Below are positions 35,044 to 42,113 of a stretch of DNA of 64,000 bases, piece by piece (position 1 is the stretch's first letter; each line of letters starts with the position of its first letter). The translations under genes and the position numbers were made by a program. Origin of the DNA: Ruminiclostridium sp. (lineage in GTDB: Bacteria > Bacillota > Clostridia > Oscillospirales > Ruminococcaceae). The notes under the pieces were generated by a model. The model did not search any database and was not told the DNA's origin. It worked only from the letters and a program-made list of their open reading frames with translations. The stretch covers positions 1 through 64,000 of the forward strand of contig JAFTVY010000051.1 in assembly GCA_017465545.1 (NCBI GenBank), given 5' to 3'.

Positions 35044-36027
35044 ATGATCGAGGTTAAAAATCTTACAAAGCGCTACGGCTCTAAAACTGCGGTGGATAAC
35101 GTATCCTTTACCGCAGAAGAGGGCGAGATACTCGGCTTCTTAGGACCCAACGGCGCAGGCAAATCGACAACTATGAATATCCTTACCGGCTACCTTTCCA
35201 GCACAGAGGGACAGGCACTTATAAACGGTATCGATATTCTTGAGGATCCTGTACAGGCTAAAAAGTTCATCGGCTATCTTCCTGAACAGCCTCCCCTTTA
35301 TCTTGATATGACTGTAATGGAATATTTAAAGTTCGTTTACAGCCTCAAGAAGTGCAAGCTTCCGATAAAATCCCACTTAGGTGAGATATGCGAGCTTGTA
35401 AAGATAACAGAGGTAAAAAACCGTGTTATCAAGAACCTTTCCAAGGGTTACAAGCAGCGTGTGGGCCTTGCCCAGGCACTGGTAGGAAATCCTCCCGTGC
35501 TTATCCTGGACGAGCCTACGGTAGGTCTCGATCCCAAGCAGATAATCGAGATTCGTTCTCTTATCAAAAAGCTCGGTAAGAATCACACGGTTATATTATC
35601 AAGCCATATCCTCCCTGAGGTTCAGGCAGTATGCGACAAGATAGTCATTATCAACCGTGGCAAGCTTGTAGCAAACGATACTTCAGACAAGCTGGTACAG
35701 AACCTTTCAGGCGATCACAAGCTTATCGTAAGAGCAGAGGGCAACCCTGCCGAAATCAGAAAGCTTTTATCTACTATTCCCAATATGCAGGACGTACGCA
35801 TAAACAGAGAAAACGTAGAGCCGGGCGTAAGCGAGTTCTATCTCAACGCCAAGGAAGGCAACGATATAAGACGAGAGGTTTCAAAGCGCCTTGCGTCAAG
35901 AAATTACCCCTTACTTATGATGAAGTCCAGCGAGCTTACTCTTGAAGAAATATTCCTCAAGATAACCACCGGTGACATCTACGGCAACGTAGACGACGAC
36001 AGCAACCAAAAGAGCAAGAAAAAGTAA
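35044..36027 (+). CDS. ABC-2 transporter ATPase (GldA-like)
   Basis: 327 aa. Walker A GPNGAGKST, signature NLSKGYKQRVGLAQ, Walker B VLILDEPTVGLD and switch His in LSSHILPEV. The extra C-terminal 100 residues are typical of GldA/NatA-like ATPases. It is the first gene of a four- or five-gene unit with matching permease, GldG-like and DUF4340 proteins. In Bacteroidetes the Gld homologues serve gliding; in Firmicutes the set is found in non-gliders and its substrate is unknown. Confidence 0.9.
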   Translation: MIEVKNLTKRYGSKTAVDNVSFTAEEGEILGFLGPNGAGKSTTMNILTGYLSSTEGQALINGIDILEDPVQAKKFIGYLPEQPPLYLDMTVMEYLKFVYSLKKCKLPIKSHLGEICELVKITEVKNRVIKNLSKGYKQRVGLAQALVGNPPVLILDEPTVGLDPKQIIEIRSLIKKLGKNHTVILSSHILPEVQAVCDKIVIINRGKLVANDTSDKLVQNLSGDHKLIVRAEGNPAEIRKLLSTIPNMQDVRINRENVEPGVSEFYLNAKEGNDIRREVSKRLASRNYPLLMMKSSELTLEEIFLKITTGDIYGNVDDDSNQKSKKK

Positions 36028-36048
36028 CACGAAAGGAGAAAATAAAAA

Positions 36049-36753
36049 ATGCTTGCAATATTTAAAAGAGAGCTGAAAGCATATTTCACATCTCCTTTAG
36101 GATATGTGTTCCTTGCTATCTTCTACGCCTTTTCAGGCATATTCTTCTGGATGTTCTCCCTTGAGATGGGAACAACCGATTTATCAACCGCATTCCTTCT
36201 GATGTTTATTGTACTTATGGTGTTCGTACCCTTACTTACAATGAGACTTCTGTCCGAGGACAAGAAGCAGAAGACAGACCAGCTGACCTTAACGGCACCC
36301 ATAAGCCTTTTCGGTATCGTAATGGGCAAGTTTTTAGCCGCATACGCTATCTTTGCGGCAGGCGTTGCAGTAATGCCCGTTTATGGCTTTGTAATGTCCA
36401 GCTTTGCAAAGGTTTCCTGGCTTCCTATATGGGGCAATACCTTAGGACTCTTACTACTCGGCGGTATCTTCGTATCAGGCGGACTTTTCGTATCCGCACT
36501 TACCGAAAACCAGATGATAGCCGCAATCGGTGGCTTCTTCATTAACCTTATGGTACTCCTTCTTGATACCCTTATCGGAATGATACCCTCAGGTATTGTA
36601 AAAACAGTTCTTGGCAGTATATCCATCTATTCAAGATATGCAGAAATCACAAACGGAATATTCAGTTTATCAAGTGTTATCTTCTTCTTAAGCGTAACCT
36701 TTATATTCTTATTCCTCACCGTCAGAGTGCTTGAAAAGAAGCGCTGGGCGTAA
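36049..36753 (+). CDS. ABC-2 transporter permease (GldF-like)
   Basis: 234 aa, six membrane segments. It starts MLAIFKRELKAYFTSPLGYVF, the classic opening of the GldF/YtrD-like permease, with the LLTMRLLSEDKKQKTDQLTLTAP loop after helix two. GAAAGGAG precedes the ATG. It pairs with the ATPase 21 bases upstream. Confidence 0.9.
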   Translation: MLAIFKRELKAYFTSPLGYVFLAIFYAFSGIFFWMFSLEMGTTDLSTAFLLMFIVLMVFVPLLTMRLLSEDKKQKTDQLTLTAPISLFGIVMGKFLAAYAIFAAGVAVMPVYGFVMSSFAKVSWLPIWGNTLGLLLLGGIFVSGGLFVSALTENQMIAAIGGFFINLMVLLLDTLIGMIPSGIVKTVLGSISIYSRYAEITNGIFSLSSVIFFLSVTFIFLFLTVRVLEKKRWA

Positions 36754-36774
36754 TCTAAGGAAAGGAGTAATATA

Positions 36775-38325
36775 ATGAGTAACAACGAAAAGAAAAATAT
36801 CGCATCAGAAGAAGCTGTGAAAACAGAAAAGAAGGCAAAGGGCAAAGGCTCTGTAAACCCCTTCAGAAACAAGAAGCTGAAATACGGCGGCTTATCCGTA
36901 TTATTCACAGTTATCTGCATCGCAATAGTAGTACTTATAAACGTGGTAATAACCCTGCTCGGCGAAAGATTCTCCGTACAGGCCGACCTTACCGATTCAG
37001 GTCTTTATTCGATAGAAGACAGCTCCGCAGAATACCTTTCAAAGGTGGAGGACGATATAGTTATCACCGTTACAAACGAAGAGGGTAAATTCACGGGCGC
37101 AGGCGAGTATTTCTATCAGACCAACGAAATTCTTAAAAAGATTGCAAATTGCAATGACAGATTCACCTTAAACTACGTGGACGTTATTTCAAATCCCGGC
37201 TTCCAGGCAAACTATAAGGAGACTATCTCCTCAAACCAGATACTTGTAGAAAGCAAAAGCACAAAGCGTGTAAAGGTGCTGACTCAGGAGGATTATCTGG
37301 CAATTACCTATAACCAGCAGTATTTACAGTACGGCTACTACCAGATAGACAAGGTAGAAGCAAACTGTGAGCAGGCAACGGTATCTGCAATTATGAACGT
37401 TTCCGATAAGAACCCCATAAAGGTAGCCGTACTTACAGGCTTCGGCGAAACAAAGAATCAGGTACTTGAAGAGCTGCTCAATATGAACAGCTATATTATT
37501 GAAGAAATCGACATCACTCTTACAGATAAGATAAGCGAGGAATACACCTTCGTATTCAGCTTTGGTCCTACCAAGGATTATTCTGTAGAGGTAATCAACA
37601 AGATCGATACCTGGCTTGACAACAACGGCAAGTTCGGTAAGAACTTCATTTATGCCGCTAACCCCAAGCTTGGCGATTCTCCCAACATCGACGGTCTCCT
37701 TGACGACTGGGGACTGAAGGTAGAAAAGGGACTGCTCTATCAGACTGATGACAAGTACGCTTATCAGACAAGAAGAACCTATCAGGTGTTAAAGCTTGAA
37801 AGCTCTGACTACGACGTGCTCACCAACGATTCACCTATTCACGGTGACAACCTTGGCGCAGTTATCCCTAAGTGGGAAGGCTATGGCAATATGCAGACGC
37901 AGATTCTTCTTTCTACTCACTCAGGCGCAGTTATAAAACCTCAGGATGCAGGCGACAACTGGGAACCCGGCGAAGATGACGTAAGAAAATCCTACGGTGT
38001 TATCGTACAGTCTGCAAAGACAAGATTCGAGGGTGGTAATATCCCCGTTTCAAGCCGTATAATTACCCTTGGCGGTATGGAGCTTCTTAACGTTTCCTTC
38101 CTCACCTCTCCTCAGGTAAATAACGCTCAGTTCATTATGAACATCTTCAACGTAAGCTGTGACAAGGAAGAGGGCATCACACTCACTCCCAAGTCATACC
38201 AGTCAACTACCTATGAAATCACACAGGCACAGAAGACAACTTTAGTGGTTATCTTTATAGCAATTCTTCCCCTTGCACTTATCGTTGCAGGTATCATCAT
38301 CTGGGCAAGAAGAATCCACAAGTAA
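36775..38325 (+). CDS. GldG-like ABC-associated extracytoplasmic protein
   Basis: 516 aa. A Lys-rich N-terminal tail and one membrane helix (about 40-62) lead to a long extracytoplasmic domain. It begins FSVQADLTDSGLYSIEDSS, the known DLT...YSLS entry of the GldG family, and a second membrane helix closes the protein (about 486-508). The domain is thought to act with the ABC-2 permease outside the cell. AAAGGAG precedes the ATG. Confidence 0.87.
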   Translation: MSNNEKKNIASEEAVKTEKKAKGKGSVNPFRNKKLKYGGLSVLFTVICIAIVVLINVVITLLGERFSVQADLTDSGLYSIEDSSAEYLSKVEDDIVITVTNEEGKFTGAGEYFYQTNEILKKIANCNDRFTLNYVDVISNPGFQANYKETISSNQILVESKSTKRVKVLTQEDYLAITYNQQYLQYGYYQIDKVEANCEQATVSAIMNVSDKNPIKVAVLTGFGETKNQVLEELLNMNSYIIEEIDITLTDKISEEYTFVFSFGPTKDYSVEVINKIDTWLDNNGKFGKNFIYAANPKLGDSPNIDGLLDDWGLKVEKGLLYQTDDKYAYQTRRTYQVLKLESSDYDVLTNDSPIHGDNLGAVIPKWEGYGNMQTQILLSTHSGAVIKPQDAGDNWEPGEDDVRKSYGVIVQSAKTRFEGGNIPVSSRIITLGGMELLNVSFLTSPQVNNAQFIMNIFNVSCDKEEGITLTPKSYQSTTYEITQAQKTTLVVIFIAILPLALIVAGIIIWARRIHK

Positions 38326-38341
38326 TATAAGAGGATAACAA

Positions 38342-39826
38342 ATGAAAAAGAACGCAAAAATTCTTATAGCATCAGCGGCAGGAATTGCGGTACTCGGTGC
38401 CGCAACCCTTGCTCTCGTGCTTACAAATCCCGTGGAGGACGTGACAAGTAGTACCTCCTCCGAGCAGTCAACAAAGGTGTCTGTATTCTCCTATAAAACG
38501 GACGATATACTTTCCCTTACAATAAAGAACGAAACAGACGAGTTCACCATTGACCGTTTAGGCAGCCAGAAGTGGGGCACAAAGGATATCCCCGAGGAAT
38601 ACGGCGATAATACCGCCTATGGTACGGCAATGGATAACGCAGGTGCGATAGAGGCTAAGATGCTGGTCGAGGAGAATGCTCAGGATCTTGCAAGGTACGG
38701 CTTTGATAAGCCTACGGCAACCATCTCAATGACCTTCAAGGATGACAAGCACGAGCCGGTAAAATGCATCGTCGGTATGAAGAATTTAGGTGAAAAGGCG
38801 TGGTACTTCAAGACAGAGGACAGCAATACGGTTTACCTTGTATCAGACAGCAAGCTTACCTTTGCTTTTACTGAGGAGCTTGACTACGTTCAGCTTTCAG
38901 AACTTGTTCCCACCTACGACTCTCAGAACGATTCTGTGGACCGTGTCCGTATCGAAAGACCTGACTTCGATAAGGATTTAGTTCTCGATAAGCTCCCTGA
39001 ACAGCCTGACAAGGAATTCAAGGAGGTATACGTATCATATGCAATGTCCAGCCATAATAACGCCCTTGCGGACGATGAAAAGGATATGGACGTAGTATAC
39101 GGATTATTCGGCATTTCCGCTACCGACGCCGTAGCTGTAAAGCCTACGGAGGAGGATAAGAAAAAGTACGGCTTTGATTCTCCCTCAGGTACGGTAACTA
39201 TGGTAAAGAACGGCAGCGAGGTCACAAAGCTCTATATCGGCGCTCCCCTCTATCATATCGAAACAAATGAGGAGACGGGCAAGGAAGCAAAGACTGTAAT
39301 CGGCTATTACGGTATGCTTTCAGACAAGGACGTTATATACGTATTCGCTCCCGACAGCCTCCCCTGGCTTACGGTAGAGCCTGAAGCTATCCTTCACAGA
39401 CTTTTCCTTATGCCCTATATCTACTATGTGGATGACGTAACGATAAAGAATGCCGAGGGCGAGGAATTCGTATTCACTATCGTTGGTGACGCTGACGAAA
39501 ACAGCATCGAATACGATGGCAAGCCCGTTTCTGATAAGGCAAAGTTCAAGAGCTTCTATCAGTATCTTATAGCGGCATACGCAGAGGAATTATACAACGA
39601 TCCCCTCACTCCCGATAATAAATTCTTAGGTGGCTTCAGCTACGATTATCGTGAAGAAAACAGACAGGATGACGTGGTGGAATTCTATTCCTCCGAGCAG
39701 GACAGAACCTGCATCATCGTTGTAAACGGCGACGTAAGATACAAGGTACGTCAGATGTACTGCACAAGACTTATGCAGAATCTGGACGCTATGATTAACG
39801 GTGGCGAGATCTATCAGGACTTCTGA
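38342..39826 (+). CDS. DUF4340 domain protein, membrane anchored
   Basis: 494 aa. An N-terminal anchor (about 8-27) is followed by Ser/Thr linker and repeated DUF4340 beta-rich units. These include KWGTKDIPEEYGD, LARYGFDKPTATISMTF and KKYGFDSPSGTVTMV, where the YGFD.P motif occurs twice. DUF4340 proteins nearly always follow GldG-like genes and are taken to be extracytoplasmic partners of the transporter. Confidence 0.85.
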   Translation: MKKNAKILIASAAGIAVLGAATLALVLTNPVEDVTSSTSSEQSTKVSVFSYKTDDILSLTIKNETDEFTIDRLGSQKWGTKDIPEEYGDNTAYGTAMDNAGAIEAKMLVEENAQDLARYGFDKPTATISMTFKDDKHEPVKCIVGMKNLGEKAWYFKTEDSNTVYLVSDSKLTFAFTEELDYVQLSELVPTYDSQNDSVDRVRIERPDFDKDLVLDKLPEQPDKEFKEVYVSYAMSSHNNALADDEKDMDVVYGLFGISATDAVAVKPTEEDKKKYGFDSPSGTVTMVKNGSEVTKLYIGAPLYHIETNEETGKEAKTVIGYYGMLSDKDVIYVFAPDSLPWLTVEPEAILHRLFLMPYIYYVDDVTIKNAEGEEFVFTIVGDADENSIEYDGKPVSDKAKFKSFYQYLIAAYAEELYNDPLTPDNKFLGGFSYDYREENRQDDVVEFYSSEQDRTCIIVVNGDVRYKVRQMYCTRLMQNLDAMINGGEIYQDF

Positions 39827-39841
39827 TAACGGCACTTCACG

Positions 39842-39880
39842 GCAAGCCCGAAATAATCGCACACGGGCATTGCTTTATAA
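39842..39880 (+). terminator. Weak attenuator-like hairpin inside the Gld-like operon
   Basis: GCAAGCCCG (39842-39850) pairs with CGGGC-A-TTGC (39864-39873), one bulge, followed by TTTAT. It may lower expression of the last small gene. Confidence 0.4.
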
Positions 39881-39909
39881 ACACCGTTTGTGCGGCGGTG
39901 GAGGTATAT

Positions 39910-40188
39910 ATGACACAGCAGGAATTTTTCAGCTATAAGGGATTTCCCCTTGTGAGAAAGGGTAACGAGCTTTATTTCGGCAATATGTCAGATAAGTTTG
40001 TAGCTATGCTGACAATCTTATCTACACGCAAGGTCAAGGATCTTGAAATTGCTGATAAGACAAGAGTTCAGCTCATGCACACAGATCCCACAGTACCCGT
40101 AACCGAGCTTATTGCAAAGACCAGCGAAAGAGGAAGCCTCTACGAGGCTCTCGACGTTGCAAGCATCTGGCTTGAAAAGTATAACTGA
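39910..40188 (+). CDS. Small conserved cytoplasmic protein of unknown function
   Basis: 92 aa from the ATG at 39910, with GGTGGAGG directly upstream. No signal peptide or membrane segment. Features are MTQQEFFSYKGFPLVRKGN at the N-terminus and SLYEALDVASIWLEKYN at the end. The same sequence style is seen in other Clostridia as a hypothetical protein, but no function is known to me. It follows the DUF4340 gene by 83 bases and ends before a terminator, so it may belong to the transporter operon. Confidence 0.75.
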   Translation: MTQQEFFSYKGFPLVRKGNELYFGNMSDKFVAMLTILSTRKVKDLEIADKTRVQLMHTDPTVPVTELIAKTSERGSLYEALDVASIWLEKYN

Positions 40189-40202
40189 TAAATAAGAAAC
40201 CG

Positions 40203-40230
40203 CCCGTGCTATTTAGCACGGGTTGTTTTT
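40203..40230 (+). terminator. Terminator of the Gld-like operon
   Basis: CCCGTGCT (40203-40210) pairs with AGCACGGG (40215-40222) around an ATTT loop, followed by TTGTTTTT. Confidence 0.85.
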
Positions 40231-40260
40231 GTCTGATAGGTAATCAGATTAAGGTTTTTC

Positions 40261-40310
40261 TTGCACAACGTTGAATTTTATGATATAATAACCACATGTG
40301 GTTATTATAT
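40261..40310 (+). promoter_or_regulatory. Promoter overlapped by a perfect 28-bp palindrome
   Basis: TTGCAC (40261-40266), 17 bases, then TATAAT (40284-40289). The -10 element lies in a perfect palindrome spanning 40283-40310, whose half is ATATAATAACCACA; its centre falls at about the predicted transcription start (near 40296). A repressor bound there would block initiation. Confidence 0.6.
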
Positions 40311-40410
40311 ATTTATTTCAATTGTCCTCGCAGATTCGCAAATCGGAGATTTGCTTCCTGCGGATCGGACGATTATACCATAACCTTGCGGTTATGATAT
40401 AATAACCACA
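40278..40410. repeat. Structured intergenic repeat: two 19-bp direct repeats around a nested hairpin
   Basis: TTATGATATAATAACCACA occurs at 40278-40296 and 40392-40410. Between them are a long hairpin and a small palindrome. The hairpin has GTCC 40324-40327 with GGAC 40367-40370, CGCAG 40329-40333 with CTGCG 40358-40362, and GCAAATC 40338-40344 with GATTTGC 40348-40354. The small palindrome is CATAACC 40379-40385 with GGTTATG 40390-40396. The layout suggests a small non-coding mobile or regulatory element. Together with the terminator and promoter it fills 40189-40426. Confidence 0.55.
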
Positions 40411-40426
40411 AACGGATAAAAAAGAG

Positions 40427-41212
40427 GTGAGCCATATCACACAGCAGGAAATGAATATCCTTGTTCCGAAAAAGCTGAAGGAAATAGAAAAGGATGAAAA
40501 TATAAAGATATTATATGCGGTAGAATCAGGTAGCAGGGCATGGGGCTTTGCTTCTCCCGACAGTGATTACGACGTGCGATTTATCTATAAACGCCACAGG
40601 CGTGATTACCTGCAACTGAATGAGCAACGGGACGTGATAGAATTGCCTATCGACGATACCTGGGACGTGAATGGATGGGATCTTGATAAGACCTTAAGAC
40701 TTCTTTACTGCTCAAACCCGACTCTCTTTGAATGGCTCGGCTCACCGATATGCTATTATGATGCAGATTTCAAAAATAAGCTCGCTCCTCTTATGAAGGA
40801 ATATTTTTCGGTAAAAAAGGGTATGTGCCACTATCTTGGTATGGCAAAGAAAAATATAAAAGTATTCCTTCAGGGTGAAGAGGTGATACCGAAAAAGTAC
40901 TTCTACGCTTTAAGACCTGTCTTGGCGTGTATGTGGATGTACGAAAAACAGACTCCGCCACCGGTGCTTTTTGATGAGCTGGCAGGGGCGGTACTGCCTG
41001 AATATCTGAAGCCGCATGTGAACCGACTTCTTGATATAAAGATGAATATGCCTGAAAAGGGCATTATAAAGCCGATAAAGGAGATAAACGATTTTCTTGA
41101 TGAGGCTGTAATCAGGTTTGAAGAAATTGCGAAGAATATCCCCGACGAACGTAAAAGCTGGGATATGCTGAACGATTTCTTTTATGAACAAACGGAAAAT
41201 GACTTTTGTTAA
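40427..41212 (+). CDS. Predicted nucleotidyltransferase (COG3541/YcgL-like)
   Basis: 261 aa. The polymerase-beta superfamily motif GSRAWGFASPDSDYDVRF (about 38-55) gives the GS and DxD catalytic residues. The C-terminal helical part has FEWLGSPICYY and KYFYALRPVLACMWM, the pattern of the COG3541 family. Members occur in RNA-repair or phage-related contexts but the substrate is unknown. The start is uncertain: a GTG at 40427 with a poor site, or the ATG at 40451 where homologues begin. GAGGTG at 40424-40429 is best placed for neither. Operator palindrome upstream; lipoprotein gene 15 bases downstream. Confidence 0.75.
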   Translation: MSHITQQEMNILVPKKLKEIEKDENIKILYAVESGSRAWGFASPDSDYDVRFIYKRHRRDYLQLNEQRDVIELPIDDTWDVNGWDLDKTLRLLYCSNPTLFEWLGSPICYYDADFKNKLAPLMKEYFSVKKGMCHYLGMAKKNIKVFLQGEEVIPKKYFYALRPVLACMWMYEKQTPPPVLFDELAGAVLPEYLKPHVNRLLDIKMNMPEKGIIKPIKEINDFLDEAVIRFEEIAKNIPDERKSWDMLNDFFYEQTENDFC

Positions 41213-41227
41213 ACTGGAGGTATTCTT

Positions 41228-41632
41228 ATGAAAAAGAAACTAAGCTTTGTACTTGTTGCCTTGCTCTGCCTCGGTATGCTTACCGCTTGTAATCAGGGCT
41301 TTTATTGTAATCATTGCGGCGCTGATAAGCTTATATCGGGAGAAGCAAACAGAATGCTTATAGGCTCTGTGGATATTGATCTTTGCGACAAGCACAAGAG
41401 CGAATTTCTCGAAGGTACGGAAAGTATCTCCGTCGATGATCTGCTTGGCAGACTTGATACAAACGAAGCTGTGAAAGTAAGAACTGTAGGTGGCGACACT
41501 GATATAATCAAAACAGAGGACGGGTATAAAGTCGGGGATACGATTATTGATAGCAGGGAAGAGCTGAAGGAGTTTCTGAAAAATTGTTACTACGGCGGCA
41601 ATAGCGGAAAAATTTTATCTGTCACAGCTTAA
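41228..41632 (+). CDS. Small putative lipoprotein with CxxC motif
   Basis: 134 aa. A Lys-rich signal sequence and lipobox LTAC (Cys21) mark a membrane-anchored lipoprotein. Shortly after comes YCNHCGADK, a possible metal or redox CxxC, with a further CDKH at about 56-59. The rest is acidic and hydrophilic. No family recognised. AACTGGAGG precedes the ATG by about seven bases. It is 15 bases after the nucleotidyltransferase gene and is probably co-transcribed. Confidence 0.7.
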   Translation: MKKKLSFVLVALLCLGMLTACNQGFYCNHCGADKLISGEANRMLIGSVDIDLCDKHKSEFLEGTESISVDDLLGRLDTNEAVKVRTVGGDTDIIKTEDGYKVGDTIIDSREELKEFLKNCYYGGNSGKILSVTA

Positions 41633-41729
41633 AGCGGTTTGCTGTCCGGAGTGTTTGGGGAAAAGTTGCGGATATGCAGAATTTTACAAAGTTGCAGACC
41701 AATCGCCCTGGGCGGTTAATAGTTTTTAA

Positions 41730-41757
41730 AAGGCGTTCAATGAACGCCTTTTTGTTG
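41730..41757 (+). terminator. Terminator of the nucleotidyltransferase-lipoprotein unit
   Basis: AAGGCGTT (41730-41737) pairs with AACGCCTT (41743-41750), followed by TTTGTTGTTG. It lies about 100 bases after the stop codon. Confidence 0.8.
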
Positions 41758-41774
41758 TTGAATTGAAATTTGAC

Positions 41775-41966
41775 GGCGTGCCGCCGCTCCCAATTCCGCC
41801 TTCGGCGGCGGGGCGTAGTTTATAATATTGTGATAATATTGCCATAAATACCGATGAAAATGGGATTTGTAATGCCTTGCCCACAAAAATTTATAGGGGA
41901 AATGTAGGGGGCGGCCTCCCGGACGCCCCGCATAAATCATCGCAATTTTTATTGGTACATTTCCCC
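41775..41966. repeat. Structured GC-rich intergenic element (repeat-like)
   Basis: A GC-rich hairpin (CCGCC 41796-41800 with GGCGG 41804-41808, plus an alternative CCGCCG pairing at 41781-41786) opens the element. A larger inverted repeat follows: GGGGAAATGTA 41896-41906 with TACATTTCCCC 41956-41966, enclosing GGGGCG/CGCCCC. No coding frame of note is present. Its GC content contrasts with the A/T-rich flanks. Position after a terminator and such nested symmetry suggest a dispersed MITE- or REP-like element. Apart from this, the 41633-42113 gap holds the terminator and the GH3 promoter. Confidence 0.5.
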
Positions 41967-42032
41967 GATAAACCGCAATTTGTACAATATATTTTTAAAA
42001 TAGTAAATTTCTATCTTCTTTCATTCCGCCTA

Positions 42033-42061
42033 TTGACGGAAACGATTACATATGTTAAACT
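42033..42061 (+). promoter_or_regulatory. Promoter of the GH3 gene with a cre-like operator
   Basis: TTGACG (42033-42038), 17 bases, then TAAACT (42056-42061). Within the spacer CGGAAACGATTACA (42037-42050) matches 10 of the 13 defined positions of the catabolite-response element as I remember it. LacI/CcpA-type control is therefore plausible. Confidence 0.5.
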
Positions 42062-42113
42062 AAAGCTACGATATTAAAACAATCCCAATAATACCGAAAG
42101 GAATTTTACTATT

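Noticed and set aside
41737..42077. Short open frames in the 41633-42113 gap
   Set aside because: They run through inverted repeats, lack ribosome sites and have no family-like sequence; the stretch is better explained as non-coding repeat DNA.
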